Assembly (NCBI GenBank): GCA_029962745.1
Contig: CM057154.1
Location: 24,263,823-24,327,822 of the forward strand
Direction: 5' to 3'
Source: Echinometra lucunter
Taxonomy: Eukaryota > Echinodermata > Echinoidea > Camarodonta > Echinometridae
DNA: 64,000 nt
Numbering within the stretch: position 1 is the stretch's first letter; each line of letters starts with the position of its first letter. Under the pieces are notes generated by a model that saw only the letters and a list, made by a program, of their open reading frames with translations, searched no databases and had not been told where the DNA came from. Made by a program: the position numbers and the translations under genes. This document shows positions 1 through 13,010 of this stretch, piece by piece.

Positions 1-448
1 GCAGGATCTCATTAATATTAACCACCATCTTACAACCCCTATCCACCAAAAGCATGCAGATGTGTAGAACCAGTGAGAGATCTGTAATGCAGGATCTCAT
101 TAATATTAACCACCATCGATCTTACAACCCCTATCCACCAAAAGCCCATTTTTGAGAACCTTTCTTTGTAGCTTCTCCTTGATACAGTTATCAAGCAATA
201 GTTAATGGCACCAGGCACACTTTCATCCTTTATGTGTACATAAGGCTATTTGCTCTTTTTGTTGACCTCTTATACTCAAAATTTGCTTTGTCCATATGTT
301 TGCTCTGTTTTGTTATCAATGCTTTGTTGTTTATTTTATGTACATGTTTCTATTGAGAATGAAATGAAGAATTAAGATCATTTGAACCTGCTAGTATATA
401 GAGACTCATAAACAGTAATGCTCATTTTCTGCTACTACCATGTCGCAG

Positions 449-2732
449 GCGATCGTTGAAAGCCACCGGTCGCAGCGTGTTCTGGAGATAGTCATCAAGC
501 CATACTTCTTGGTACCAGACACAAACTGTTTCATAGATCATCTGCCAGCCATCCAAAGACTTGTTACTTGTCAGAGATACCTCATGGTTATCCCTCTTGT
601 TGGTATGTACACTCAAGTTCATTCTGGACAGTGTATTGACTTCAGATTGGCAATACCAGAATGTTTCTTCTACTGCAACAATATTCCAGTGGCCTGTCAT
701 TTTATTTGATGGTATTAATAGGAGTGGCATTTGATACTAGATTATATTTCTAAATTCTTTAAAAACGATAAGTATTGATTTTCTTTAATACCAGCTGCTT
801 ATTTTTTTCATCAAAATTTACTGGCAGGACAAATAACGAGGAAAACTTTGGTAAAAGACTTCTTTTATATGCACATGCTTAAGGTAAAATGTAATTCAAA
901 TGATGTTAACTTCTGCCCTACTCAACTGTAATGCAAAGAAAAAAAAAAAGTGTCTGATATATTTCTCAAATTTTTCGGGGATGTGTATTTCTTCCATTCT
1001 AAATAGTAACCTAAGAAATGAACAATTCTATGGCTTTATCAAATGTTAGTAGTACTTCAGAGGATAGGTACTCACAATGACACGTTTGTAATGCTGTGCA
1101 TCACATACAAAGTGAGACCAAGCTCTATCACTGTCTGTCCTTGTAGTGATCAATGAGCTGGATGGGCTAGCCAGAGGGAACAGGGACGGTCAGTACAGTG
1201 ATCCTCACCATGCAGTCAAGGTTCAGCATGGAGCCAGGTATGCCATAGAGTACCTGGAGGAGGAGTTTGCCAACAGGAACCGCTGCCTCCAAGCTCTGAC
1301 CTCTAAAGGGAGCACCATGGACACCATCAGGTTCAGGAGTGAGGAGGCTGAATTGAGGGTAAGATTGACTACAACTTGAGTATCTGCATTATCACATTCC
1401 TAAAGTATGTGGAAATTTGAAATATGAATATTTACATTTATGTTGTGTACATGTTTATCCCATGGGATGCTCAAGGCACCTAGAAAGTATTATTTTCCTA
1501 TCTGGTACCCATTCACTACTCCTGGTAGACAGTGGCAAAGTTATGTCTTGCCAAAGAACGTTATTGCTGCAGCAGGACTTGGGGCTGTGAACCATGTGAA
1601 GCACAGTCAAGTTGAAAAATTAATGCTAAAAAAATTGTGTTCAACAATGTGAAGGACTTCAAAGGTAGAAAGTCAAAAGTTCAACAAAAATAAAATCGAG
1701 AAATTTTGTTAGTAGATTTGGAAATGCTGTGAAGTGAAAACAAAATCTGGGATATGGGAGCTTGTCCACAAACTTTGGAGTTTAAAAAGTTGTTTGTCCG
1801 TGGTGCCTTGTATTTGTGCTGACACTCAAACGTTTTCCATCACTTTTTGTCTCTTTCATCAGGGTAACAATGATGATCATATTCTTCGATGCTGCATGCA
1901 TTACTGCTCAGACAACGCTAGACAATATATGCCTGCGGACAAAGGTATTTTTTCAACTAGCCTCTTTAAACCTCTTAAGTTATCTTTTGAAATGAAATCT
2001 GTTATGGCCATTGTCTGAGGAAAGATACTGTATACTTTGGGGAAATGTAAGAATGGGATAGTTGTGAATAGGAGGGGAAAACTCTTGCTTCACTCATTTC
2101 TGTAAACTCTTACCATAATAAGGATACTTTATGACTTCCTGCCAGTGTTGTGTGCAATGCTGTTGTTTGGTACATCGTAAGGAAATACCCCAGATTTATC
2201 TGCAAGTCATTGAAATCCAACTGCGGATTTTCAAAAAGGTGATTAAGAATTTAAGGGAAAATGATGACTTAGTCAATGGGACCTCGAATTTTTCATCAAG
2301 TTAGGACTGTGGTAGCATATTTGTTGTACTGTATGTATTACCAAGTTTCTCAGAGAGAACTTAGAGCTATTAGTCTCCTAGTTGCTTCCTTGCAAGCCTA
2401 CAAATGCTTTCTTAGCAGTGAGGTAAAATAACCAACCAACCAAACAACCTCCCAATCAAAATTGTGACTCATTACTACAAGGATATATTCATGCCAAGCC
2501 AGAATGTCCATGCTTCAATCTCTCTCAGATGAAGGTATGACTCATAGATGATCAGAGTCATGTACCAAATGACTGTCAGTTTCATGTTTCCTTTGTGCTC
2601 TTAGATGCTCCACTGCAGATTGAGCGAGAGGTGGTCCTACTGACCAATGACCGCAACCTGAGGGTCAAAGCCATCCAGCAGAATGTACCAGTCAAGGATA
2701 TCATCTTGTTCGTCAGATGGGCTAAAGTCTGA
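449..2732 (+). CDS. SMG6: SMG6 3' exons: PIN endonuclease domain and stop (copy A)
   Basis: These are the last four exons of SMG6/EST1A, the PIN-domain endonuclease that cuts mRNA near premature stop codons in nonsense-mediated decay. Exons are 449-602, 1147-1358, 1863-1944 and 2605-2732 (TGA at 2730-2732), with AG/GT boundaries and compatible phases 0/1, 1/0, 0/1 and 1. The product reads FLVPDTNCFIDHL, VINELDGLARG, GNNDDHILRCC and TNDRNLRVKA, ending VRWAKV, in the order known for the SMG6 PIN fold. The three metal-binding Asp positions expected for an active nuclease (VPDTN, NNDD, TND) are present. The apparent ATG just before 449 lies in the acceptor region and is not a start. Exon 449 begins in phase 0 and joins smoothly to the phase-0 donor at 11621, so its natural upstream exons lie in the next contig. 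Reading frame is intact. Assignment is from remembered family sequence, without a search. Confidence 0.9.
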
Positions 2733-3504
2733 AGGAAGGCCAATGACACCTTGAAGAAAGTCTTGTGGGATTTATCCATGTTCCTCCAGCATTGTCTTGA
2801 AAGGAAAAAAAAGAAGTTCTGAAGATGGCTGTAGACCAACAAAATAATGTTAGTGAATCTGGACACAGTCACGTGGACTAAGGAGACCAAGCAACATATT
2901 CTTACAGTCTAAAACTTGGAAGTTCTTGGGAAGAAAGTTGTTGAATATGTCATGTATTTATATGATTGTTCCTCTTCCCAAAATATGTAGAATCATATTG
3001 TTGCATTGGAGTTGATTTACATAGTATTAAGGTCCTGTTGGCAAGTGACATAAGATTGAAGATCATCCATAAATTGAATAAGTGGAAGATAAGGAGTCAA
3101 GTACACATTTTGACCATAATGTCACCTGAGAGCTAGTTAGGCGTTACTACCATCACACAGTCAGTGCCCTTCTGACTATCTCCCAGCAATATTCAGTTTG
3201 GCATGGTACCACTCATTAGGATTAGGCTAGAGGGATCTGATTTTTTGATACACAGATTTGACTTTCAAATTGTTGGATCGTAAGATGTTAATGAAAAGCT
3301 CAGTTATTGTAAGGGAAGCAGTCTAAACATCAAGAGAGACTGTTCAGTAGGGTGTTTTTCACAATTTTCACAATTTTCTGTGGTGTCATGTTTTGAACTG
3401 CAAAAAAAATTGTTGTACAGTATTCTTTAGAGGTTTGTTTCATTAATTTCTTGTTGAATTCAATTCATCTTTGTTGTCATCGGGAATAATCTTGCAATGA
3501 ACAA
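2733..3504 (+). other. SMG6 3' untranslated/flanking sequence, copy A
   Basis: AT-rich sequence after the SMG6 stop, alignable with 26358-27120. No clear single poly(A) signal was chosen. It ends at the N gap inside the segment that also exists at 34200-34269. Confidence 0.6.
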
Positions 3505-4004
3505 NNNNNNNNNNNNNNNNNNNNNNNNNNNNNNNNNNNNNNNNNNNNNNNNNNNNNNNNNNNNNNNNNNNNNNNNNNNNNNNNNNNNNNNNNNNNNNNN
3601 NNNNNNNNNNNNNNNNNNNNNNNNNNNNNNNNNNNNNNNNNNNNNNNNNNNNNNNNNNNNNNNNNNNNNNNNNNNNNNNNNNNNNNNNNNNNNNNNNNNN
3701 NNNNNNNNNNNNNNNNNNNNNNNNNNNNNNNNNNNNNNNNNNNNNNNNNNNNNNNNNNNNNNNNNNNNNNNNNNNNNNNNNNNNNNNNNNNNNNNNNNNN
3801 NNNNNNNNNNNNNNNNNNNNNNNNNNNNNNNNNNNNNNNNNNNNNNNNNNNNNNNNNNNNNNNNNNNNNNNNNNNNNNNNNNNNNNNNNNNNNNNNNNNN
3901 NNNNNNNNNNNNNNNNNNNNNNNNNNNNNNNNNNNNNNNNNNNNNNNNNNNNNNNNNNNNNNNNNNNNNNNNNNNNNNNNNNNNNNNNNNNNNNNNNNNN
4001 NNNN
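3505..4004. other. Assembly gap (500 N)
   Basis: Fixed-length gap, so the true distance is unknown. Sequence on the two sides belongs to different parts of SMG6 in reversed order. Confidence 0.99.
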
Positions 4005-5591
4005 ATAGAACTCATGGACCCCTCAGAAGTACAGCCTCTGGTTGGAGAGGGCGATCCAGCCCATGTGTGTGTTTACTGTATACAGGGCTTGACATTGGCA
4101 GGTGCCCGGGACATGTAGGGCCTCCCCCCTCCTCCTCCCCAAATTGTAGAGTTTTTTTTTTTCACAGGACTTGATACACACGCTGAGCTCGTAATTTCTA
4201 TCCAATTAAAAAGATATTAGTGTGGGGCCCTGCTGTATGCCCTTCAGGTGATTTTAAGATGGGATATTTGAAAAACAGGGAAATGCTGCTTGGGGTGGGA
4301 TTGGTAAATTTGGACAAGAGTTCTTCGCTTGGTACAGTTCACAGCTATCAGCATGTCCTCATTGGGTAGCTAACACATCCTCTCCACATCATTTAAGTTG
4401 GGCCATGGAAGGGGGTTTGGAGTAGGGAAGAATGGCAGAGAAGATACCGGGTATGCAGTCTGGAAGTTCATAAATGTTTACTGCCATCTATCTGCAAGGT
4501 TGGGCAGGCCTCTACAATTTTTTTTTCACTTGCCCTGTTGGGCAATTAAGTGGAACAAAAAAAATGGTTGCCTTGAAGGAATAACAACTTGCCCAAATTT
4601 TCTTTTTTTCATTTCCTTTGTTTTTATCATTTTTTTTTAGTAAATGTCATTTTAAATAGGGCTTAAGTCATTTAAGGTTCTTTGCAAAATGTTTAAAAAC
4701 CGTTCAAGAAAAAATATGCTTGCCCAATAAAATCTCTAGTCTGCACGAATGTTAATTTCCACAGACTATGAGTTACACGGAAACATCACTTCAACCAAGA
4801 AATATCCCCCAAAATGTGTAATTATGGGTAAATTAACGAATTATCTTTACATTTGAAAGTTAGAAGGTATGGTGATCTTAATTTATTACGCTAAAATGTC
4901 TAGAATTCACCTCTGATTGTTGTTTTTAATCATCAAGTACGACCTACAAACTGAGTTATTTCAATTCTGGCCCGATTGACTCTTGCCATTACAAATGAAA
5001 CAGCCAAGGCAGGAAACACATTTATGCGTATGTGGGTGAAAACTACTTGAGTCAATTGCACTATTTTAGCCCTGGCATAACTGTAAATGAGCGAAGGAGC
5101 TCACTCGCGTAATCATGAAGAGAAATGAATGGAACGGGAATGGAGTCATATAATTAAGTATGACGAGTCTTGACAAGATATATTTGAAGAAAGAAATGAA
5201 TGAAAAACGAACAGACATCATAAAAAATAGCCATTCATACTTGCAAGCAAGAGCTTGTTCATTAGTGCTTCTGATTAAATCATCCAGGCCAAGTTCGATA
5301 TCGAATCATGATGCAAGTCTTGTGTGGTCGAGTCAATTTGGGATCTAGTGGAATTTTCGGGTTTCCGCTAGTTTGAGATTATGGGGAAAATTGTGAGTTT
5401 TCCACCTTTCCTTAGACTAATTTCATGTTGTAATTTGTATATTGCTGCAGAGCAAATGAAGCATATAAAAACTCACCTTTGTTTCACCCATTAGGCACAA
5501 GAATATGCATGTTTTATGCCTAGGGAGGTGTAAACCATGGTTTAGAATTTTTTTAAAAAGAGATTTGTGCACTCTTATATCTTTACACCAG
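4005..5591. other. No gene recognised
   Basis: AT-rich sequence upstream of the first recognised SMG6 exon. Short open frames here lack any protein-like pattern. Confidence 0.6.
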
Positions 5592-6326
5592 GTGATAGTC
5601 CTTCCTCGGCTGACAGCCGTCCATTACTCCTAGAGCAAGCCGTCCAGCTCGGTCTTAATATGTTTGCCTTACTTTGCTTGAGATGCTGCTCACTCTTACA
5701 AGGTATTTATTTTTCTGTTATTTATTGTTTCATTTCCAGGATTGAATTACAATATAATGCAAGAAAATGAACTTTTTTCCCTTTTTTCCTTATCTGTTAT
5801 GTTTCTATATCTGAAATGTATTTGTATTTGTTTTTTGATGTCATTTTTTAATGATTTGGAAAATGAATAAACCATCTTGAAACCATCTTAAATAAACTAT
5901 CACAGAAGGAAAGGACCCCCCCCCCTTCCTCCCCAATCCTCTATGAAATAATTTACCAAAAGAAAGCAAGTACTGTTATGGGACTTTCCGCATTAGTTCA
6001 TGTTAAAATTACATAATAACGCCATATTGATTGTGTAGAAAAATTAAGAACACAAAGATTATAGGTATAAAAACAAGTAAATACTGATGATTTATACTAA
6101 TAATCATGGCAGATCTACATGAGCTAATACTTAGCATCAAGTCCATTCTGTCTGGGTGATGATGTTGATGATGATAGTTGATTGTTCTTTGATTTCATCT
6201 TGATTTCTTCTTTACTCACTGATCATCTAGACCAGCACGACTCTTATCTCAGCAATTACATGAGCTTTTCCTCCGTGTCAAAGTCTATGCTGAATGGATA
6301 ACGATGATGATGATGATGATGATGAC

Positions 6327-6357
<31 letters not shown>

Positions 6358-9300
6358 CATTGATCCTTCTTCTTTTTCTTCCTCTTTTTCCTTCTTCCTT
6401 CCCAGATCATTTAGATCAGCAAGACACTGATCAAAGTGTCTCTCAGGGCCCAGTTTCATAAAATATGGCATCAATAACAGTTTGCAATAACTGTTCTAAG
6501 CTACTAAAATCCTTGCATCTGATTGGCTAAAGGAAATTTGTCACAGAAATATGGCAGTTGTTAGTGGTAACAAGTTTTATGAAACAGGACCCAGGGGTCA
6601 AAGTCTATGCTGACTTGATAATGATGATGATGTTGATGATGATGATGTTGATGATGATGATGATGATGATGATGATGAGTGATGATGATGATGATAATGA
6701 TGATGATGATGATGATGATGAGTGATGATGATGATGATGATGATGAGTGATGATGATGATGATGATGATGATGATGAGTGATGATGATGATGATGATGAT
6801 GATGATGCATTGATCCTTCTTCTTTTTCTTCCTCTTTTTCCTTCTTCCTTCCCAGATCATCTAGATCAGCAAGACACTGATCAAAGTATCTCTCAGGGCC
6901 CAGTTTCATAAAATATGGCATCAATAACAGTTTGCAATAACTGTTCTAAGCTACTAAAATCCTTGCATCTGATTGGCTAAAGGAAATATGTCACAGAAAT
7001 ATATGCTGACTTGATGTTGATGATGATGTTGATGATGATGATGATAATGATGATAATGATGATAGTGATTCTTCTTCTTTTTCTTCCTCTTCCTCTACTT
7101 CATGCCCAGATCATCTAGATCAGCAAGGCACTGATCAAGGTGTCTTATCTTCTTATCTTAGGATTTACATGAGCTGCTCCTCTGTGTCAAGGTTTATGCT
7201 GACTGAATGATGATGATAATGATGATAGTGATACTTCTTCTTTTTCTTTCTCTTTCTCTTATTCTTTCCAAAATCACACTGATCAAAGTGTCTTATCTCA
7301 GGATCTACATGAGTTATTACCAGGTGTCAAGGGTCTATGCTGACTGGATGATGTGTCATCCAAAGCTCTGGAACCCTCCTCCTAGCTGCAACACTACCTC
7401 ATACAGGTTAGTGGGATATCGACAAGTGTTGTCTACCAGCATGGCATTGTTACAATCATTCTCCTGTAATATGTTGTGTACCAAGAGAAGGGTGCAAGTC
7501 AAAATTTTATTGAGTTTCCAAATATGTTTAGGTTTGATTACTGTAGTAATAATAGCACTGTCCACAAGTTTAGATAATGTGCAGATTGCAGTGTGATGTT
7601 GTATGGAGTGAATAATAATGATAATAATAATAATATAAGATTCGTAAGGCATCAGATCCAATTGATAATCAAATGCTCAAGGAGCAACTTGTGCAAAAGA
7701 TGAAAATACATGATAAATAGACAAAAGTGCAATAGGAGAGGTAAGGACATAAGAGGTAATGGTAATCAATTATAGGCCAAATTAAACGGATACTTTTCAA
7801 GATTATTTTTGAACACTTCATCAGAAGTGCAAGACTTGGGAAGTGATTTTCCCAAAACGTGCAGCTGTTTGTACATCTGATGGTTGCATAGCAGATACTT
7901 GTACAAGAACCCTTTTGAGGGGCCATTTTACATGTAAGTGCAGTCTGAATGATAGACAAGTTGCCTCAAGCATAATGAATGTTTAATGAATAAATTATGT
8001 ATGAAAAACCTGTATGTAGGGATTAAGAATAGTTACCTGAAATTTGACCTAAAGTTTTCAGAATATTTTGGTGTTCTAGTAACAGTGATTATTATCTCTA
8101 GATATAAGTGGCGTATACGTGTATTTGTGGTCTCCAAAGACTCCAGTCAATTTGATTGAGTTGTGTTGTGGATATGAAATATCCATATTTTTTCAATATC
8201 AAATGTAAAATTCTGCTGAGAGCGAGCAATATCAATTCAGGATATTTGTGAAAGCATTACAGAAGTCGCCTTTGATAACACATCAACAAGCAACAAAACG
8301 AATATCTCACAGATATATTTCATCTTTTAACCCGATACCTTCCTTTTATTATATCTTTTATATGTAGTTCATCTCTTGATGTATGGTCTGCTGTAGCACA
8401 ATTCTTGAACCTGGTCAAGAGAGTGGCTGTACCTGATGTCAAATTTGCTGTAAATAATGAGGAAGGTAGGTATATCTTGTAATATCATGACTACTTCATA
8501 TTTCTTTTCAAGAAAGGAATGAAAAATGTCATGACTACTTCATATTTCTTTTCAAAGACATACAGGTGTACTTGAGTTCTGGTCATGTGATCTTTTGGAA
8601 GGAATCATATAGATGTCATCAAGGAAAGCTGATTTTTACAGAATGATTGTGCTTCCCTAGATGTTAGGATCATGAGGATGATAATGCACTGATTCAGTAT
8701 GATGAGAAATCACATCAAGAGAAAAGTGCTACACTCATATATGCATATATGTGGAAATAAGGCGTACATTTTACCTGAGCATTTGTTTTGAGGTGGTAAT
8801 CATTTCTTGTTTTATTTGAAATGTGAAAGCTTTTCACAGTTGATCATTTAAGGAAACATTACCTCTCTGGTATTCTTTCAAGTGGGATTAATAAAAGAGT
8901 AAGACAAGTTAAAATTTAGTTTTCACCCTTACTGGAACTCTACTTCTTATTTCCAAAATGTACAAAAAAAATATTTTTAAAGTGATTACACAATGGTAAA
9001 TTTTATTTTGATATATGATCGAGAATAGAATTCCGAGAAGAATAACATTGAAAATTTGATGATTTTCAGTCGAAATCAATTCATTTTGGCTAATTTTCTC
9101 ATAAAAAGTCGAGAGTTGACCCAAAAAATTGAGTATGAGTTATGACGTAAAAGTGGATGCCCAGCTTCGCGCACTGCATTTGTGCTGCGTGCTGGACTGT
9201 ACAATATGTATTATACTTTGCGCGCATTTTGCTAGAAGTGCGTGACAAGGTACCCACTTTGACGTCATTTTGACGTCAAAGTGGATACCCAATTGAAACT

Positions 9301-11621
9301 GGGTCACAGCTGAGGGGTCAAAAATATCCTGAAATCTTACCACATTTGGGGGTTTCCTTGGCAACACAAATTTTTAAAAGACTTTAGGCAGATGATTTTC
9401 TGCTAATAAAATCATGCTCTTTTAAATGAACTAACATTGTTTCAGCATTGGGTACCCCCTTTAAGGCATCTTCAACCCCATTCATACTGGGCATTGAAGC
9501 ACCCTATGAGGGGTCAGGCACCCCAGGACCATGAGCGGTCCTGGGGTGCCCCAATGCACAGTATGAAAAAGCTCTTTTGGGGGTGCCCCAGGTTTGGAGT
9601 GCCCCAAATGAGTGCCCCAGATTTTGAGTACTCCAAACCTGGAGTGTCCCAACTTTAGTATGAACGGTCACAGTGATTTAAGGCAGTGTAAATCCAGTGA
9701 TGTAATCATATTTTTGACGTCATGATGTGAAGTGTAACTGGTATTTTAGGCCGCAGTATGAAAAGCGTATAAGATGGCAATATTTTCTTATGGTACCCTC
9801 CAACAGACAGTCTGGAAGTGTTGCTCCCAGAAGACGTGGCACTGTCAGGTTTTGTACCTCTCATGGCCCTCCCTCTGCAACCTGTATTTATTCAAGCTGA
9901 TACATCCAAGGTAAGCAAGTAGAGTAGAAACCTGTCAATTGGCATAAAAATTCTTTATCAGGATTATATAATTTTGGTTGAGTACACTGTACCCATAGTT
10001 CTGTCAAATTTGTAACTAGATTATATCAAGGGAATTTAATCCTTCATCACCCATTCACTTTTCTTTCAAGTTAGCATTTGAACTAGATTTTCAACAAACT
10101 GTACATTAATTTAAATCAGTGAAACCATGTGTTTAGAATTACCACCTGTTTATAGAGATCCCATATTTTGTTTCCTTGTTTTTCATTGAAATCATTGGTA
10201 TTTCATTTAGAACAGAAATACTGTATTTTACCTGTATAAAAATATTGCAGTTTCAGAAATGCTTTCTATTAACCTAATACTGACCAGTGTGTAGATTTAT
10301 TGAAGTATGCGTACATATGTCCGTGAATAAGGGTTTTTATGGAATAAAACTGCCATTTGATCTGTTTGCTGTTGTCTTATTTTATCCTGTATTTCTTCAA
10401 ACTCCTTAAGTGTAAACCGCTAGAATACTACATAGGAATTTTTTTTGGTTGTTTATATGTACTAGCTGTTGACAGATAAAAGTCAAACCGAAGATGACAC
10501 AAGATGCTCCAAACTGTAGACAGATCGAACAGAATATCTATAGGCCAATTATTTTTGTCAGGTGATTGGTACCCTTGAACAGTGCTGTGAGCTTTCTGTT
10601 ACAGATCCTTGCCAATGACCGTGTTCGCCTGGACTCACTGACCATGTTTGGGGAGTATCTAAGTGGACAGGAGACTCCCCTTATCAGTTTCTCTGTCAAG
10701 ACCGATTCCTACGTCTCGATAGCACCGAAGGCTCTACCTCGTAGAGAGACAGAACACAGCTACCTTCAGGCTGAAGACCTTGAGGTAAGGAGTGCGGGAA
10801 TGATATTCCGAAAAAATACATGTGCGTTATTGTTGGTGTTTGTATAGTGATGTTCATTATTATAAGAGGTTGAAATATGGAGAAGTTATTTGTGAATGTC
10901 TGTACAAAGATGGCTATGTATGCTCTAAGTTACCAGAGACATCTGCGTAAGAACTATTGATATATATAAGTGTTCGACATTTGCAATTTCAGTTTTTTTA
11001 TAATGATTAGCATCATTCTCCACAACATAAAAGATAACTTAGTCTTCTGAGTATGGCCCATGGTCACTAGGAAGGGTTTTGTTCCTACATAAATCATTCA
11101 GGATAACACTCCATATTTTAAAGTGAGGCTCCTTTAAGAATTTATCAGATTCATTATTCTGAAATGGTGAAGTTTTTCTGCTTACACTGTGTCTGGCTTT
11201 TGTGCTAAGTTGACATGCTGTTCTCATTTTGCTACCAGTATGATATACAGCTAGTGATGATTAGGTAAGTAGTGGCAAGTATGTAGTGCAGCATGAAAAC
11301 TGACACCAACAGAGGTACTTTATTCATTTCTCATTTCTTTCTTAGTTTGTGCTGAGTTAATGATAATGATGATAAAATTGTGATGGATTACTACAGAAAA
11401 GGAACCATGTCAACCACCATTCTCTTCTTGTTATCTGTTTTTGTGTTGTTTCTTTGTTTAATCAGAGAGTGGATGATGGGAATGACGATGTCATCGTGAT
11501 GGATTCTTACATTGAAGATGAAGTGCCTCAGGGAGATGGTACCATCAGCAGACTGAGGGAAAGAAGAGACAGTTTAGAGAAACAACTCAGGGACAGGGAG
11601 CTCAGGGATGCCCACATACAG
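5592..11621 (+). CDS. SMG6: SMG6 middle exons upstream of the PIN domain (copy A)
   Basis: Six exons match the SMG6 region between the helical EST1-type domain and the PIN nuclease: 5592-5702 (LLLEQAVQLGLNMFALLC), 7302-7406 (VYADWMMCHPKLWNPPP), 8368-8465 (SLDVWSAVAQFLNLV), 9807-9910 (SLEVLLPEDVALSGFVPL), 10605-10784 (GEYLSGQETPLISF, YVSIAP) and 11466-11621 (acidic DDGNDDVIVMD, then a charged probable coiled coil ending RDAHIQ). The family order is hydrophobic helices, the NPPP segment, the LSGFVPL motif, the GQE/YVSIAP segment, an acidic stretch, a coiled coil, then PIN. Donor and acceptor phases agree from 7406 to 11621 (2, 1, 0, 0, 0). The exon ending at 5702 (phase 1) does not join cleanly to 7302, and 7302-7406 appears to carry one extra G near 7331-7333. 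A small exon may be missing between them. No exon was recognised upstream in 4005-5591. Confidence 0.8.
6223..7210. repeat. Expanded exon fragments interleaved with (ATG)n
   Basis: Pieces related to the true SMG6 exon at 7302-7406 recur at 6223-6297, 6597-6613 and 7119-7205, each followed by (GATGAT)n. GCACTGATCAAAGTGTCT-like blocks recur near 6424, 6873, 7124 and 7275. A pyrimidine tract ending TTCCTTCCCAG recurs before ATCATCTAGATCAGCAAG. None of the extra copies stays open. The His/Ser/Ile runs in all frames are microsatellite products. Confidence 0.8.
6446..6592. mobile_element. 147-bp MITE in expanded exon fragments
   Basis: Inverted ends GGGCCCAGTTTCATAAAA and the complement of TTTTATGAAACAGGACCC. 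A second, right-truncated copy starts at 6897 and stops near 7005. Confidence 0.7.
8981..9460. mobile_element. 480-bp TTAA-target MITE, copy 2 of family
   Basis: About 90% identical to 24021-24500 by eye and flanked by TTAA (8977-8980, 9461-9464). Located in the SMG6 intron between 8465 and 9807. Confidence 0.82.
9481..9567. repeat. Nested palindrome with 14-bp perfect stem
   Basis: GGCACCCCAGGACC (9517-9530), loop ATGAGC, GGTCCTGGGGTGCC (9537-9550). Outside it, TTCATACTGGGCATT pairs with AATGCACAGTATGAA (one mismatch). Several further GGGGTGCCCC-like blocks follow to 9655. Confidence 0.8.
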
Positions 11622-11697
11622 GTCAGTGGTTTCCTCTTCTTACTAAAGGTTTCTTCACATATTCAGCAGTTAACCACTTTAAACAAATACAAGGTTA

Positions 11698-11702
<5 letters not shown>

Positions 11703-11754
<52 letters not shown>

Positions 11755-11858
11755 GTTTGGCGTCACCTGTGCCTGGGAGGGGAAAAGCGAACTGAATCAC
11801 TGTAACCCTCAGGTCTCTCCTCCCGATATCACTGATTGGGGGTGTGCAGGTGGACCAC
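11703..11858 (-). mobile_element. Short retroposon with (AAT)n tail
   Basis: An insertion of 156 bp absent from the sister copy (GGTTATTTTTGTGTAC near 19573). It is flanked by ATTTTT on both sides (11697-11702, 11859-11864). On the - strand a roughly 105-bp body ends in about 16 AAT repeats, the form of a SINE or a truncated LINE 3' end. No coding content. Confidence 0.65.
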
Positions 11859-12379
11859 ATTTTTGTGTACAAAGTGGATGGAAGTGATGCAACAGGGGCA
11901 GTATATGGGCAATTCCATGATTAAGGACGTTCCACAGTTAAAATCAAATCCATGTCATTTTCTCCAAATTTTGCATAGAGTTACTTTGGTACCTATGTAG
12001 GCCAAAAATGCAAAAAAATAATATAGGTTCATGTACTTATTTTTTTTTCTACGGGACTTTGAAGTTGCCATAATTGGATGGCAGATAAAATGACGCAATC
12101 AAGAGATTTAGGCCTCTATTAGACCTCACGATTTCGACAAACGAGTATAAATCACTTTTACTCTGTCAAAACCCTATTAAACTTCATCAAATCTTCCAGA
12201 TTTGTAGCGAAATGTATGACAAAGGTGGAAAGACTCTTTAAACTGGGCCATCTGTACTTCTCTTTAAACTAGCAGCGCCCTCATGTGGCGAAAATGATGC
12301 CAAAAAGGACAAAAAACATAATCTTAGAGGCTTGGAATCTAAACGAAAAATAACAAGGACAGTTTAAGCTGCACTTTAT

Positions 12380-13010
12380 TCAAAATCCATGTCATTTTCA
12401 TGAAAATGTGCAAAGTTGTAGAGGAATGCCTACTGAAGGGTTAAATACTTAAAAAAAGGGGGGTTCATGTGCTCGTTTTCAAGCTGTCGGAGCCCTAATG
12501 GCTGCGAATCGGCTTGAAAACCACAAAAACGCGCCAAAAATACTGAGAATCTAATCCAAAATACGACCGATTCAATTCTATGGTCCCAAACATTCAAAAC
12601 CCATGTCATATTCGTCTTTCTCTCTAGAATGGTAGAGGAAAGTATACTGAAGAGATTAAAATATTTAAAAAGCGGGGTCCATGTGCTTGTTTTTGAACTA
12701 TCGTCCCCCTGATATTTGAGAATTGGCTTGAAAACCACAAAAACGCGCCAAAAGCAGTCATGAAAAAGGCTGAGGATCTAATCCAAAATACGGATGATTC
12801 AAATTTATGGTCCCAAATATTCAAAACCCATGTCATATTCGTCTTTCTCTCTAGAATGGTAGAGGAAAGTATACTGAAGAGATTAAAACATTTAAAAAGT
12901 GGGGTCCATGTGCCTGTTATTGAAATATCGTCGCCCTAATATTTGCGAATTGGCTTGAAAACCACAAAAACGCAAAAACATGCAAAAGGCTGAGAATCTA
13001 CACTGAAAAC
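12380..13010. repeat. About 220-bp tandem repeat inside the TTAA element
   Basis: Units share AAACCCATGTCATATTCGTC, AGAATGGTAGAGGAAAGTAT, GGGGTCCATGTGC and GGCTTGAAAACCACAAAAACG. Unit starts are near 12381, 12597 and 12825, with a partial one near 11945. Confidence 0.8.

Noticed and set aside
422..730. - strand ORF over the first PIN exon
   Set aside because: Antisense shadow of the SMG6 exon; the + strand encodes the PIN motifs. The same shadow appears at 23531-23806.
3443..4174. Long ORFs spanning runs of X
   Set aside because: They exist only because N gaps contain no stops. The same holds at 16715-17547, 32469-33093 and 59935-60748.
6256..6924. Histidine-, serine- and isoleucine-run ORFs on the - strand
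   Set aside because: They are translations of (ATG)n microsatellite in all frames, not genes.
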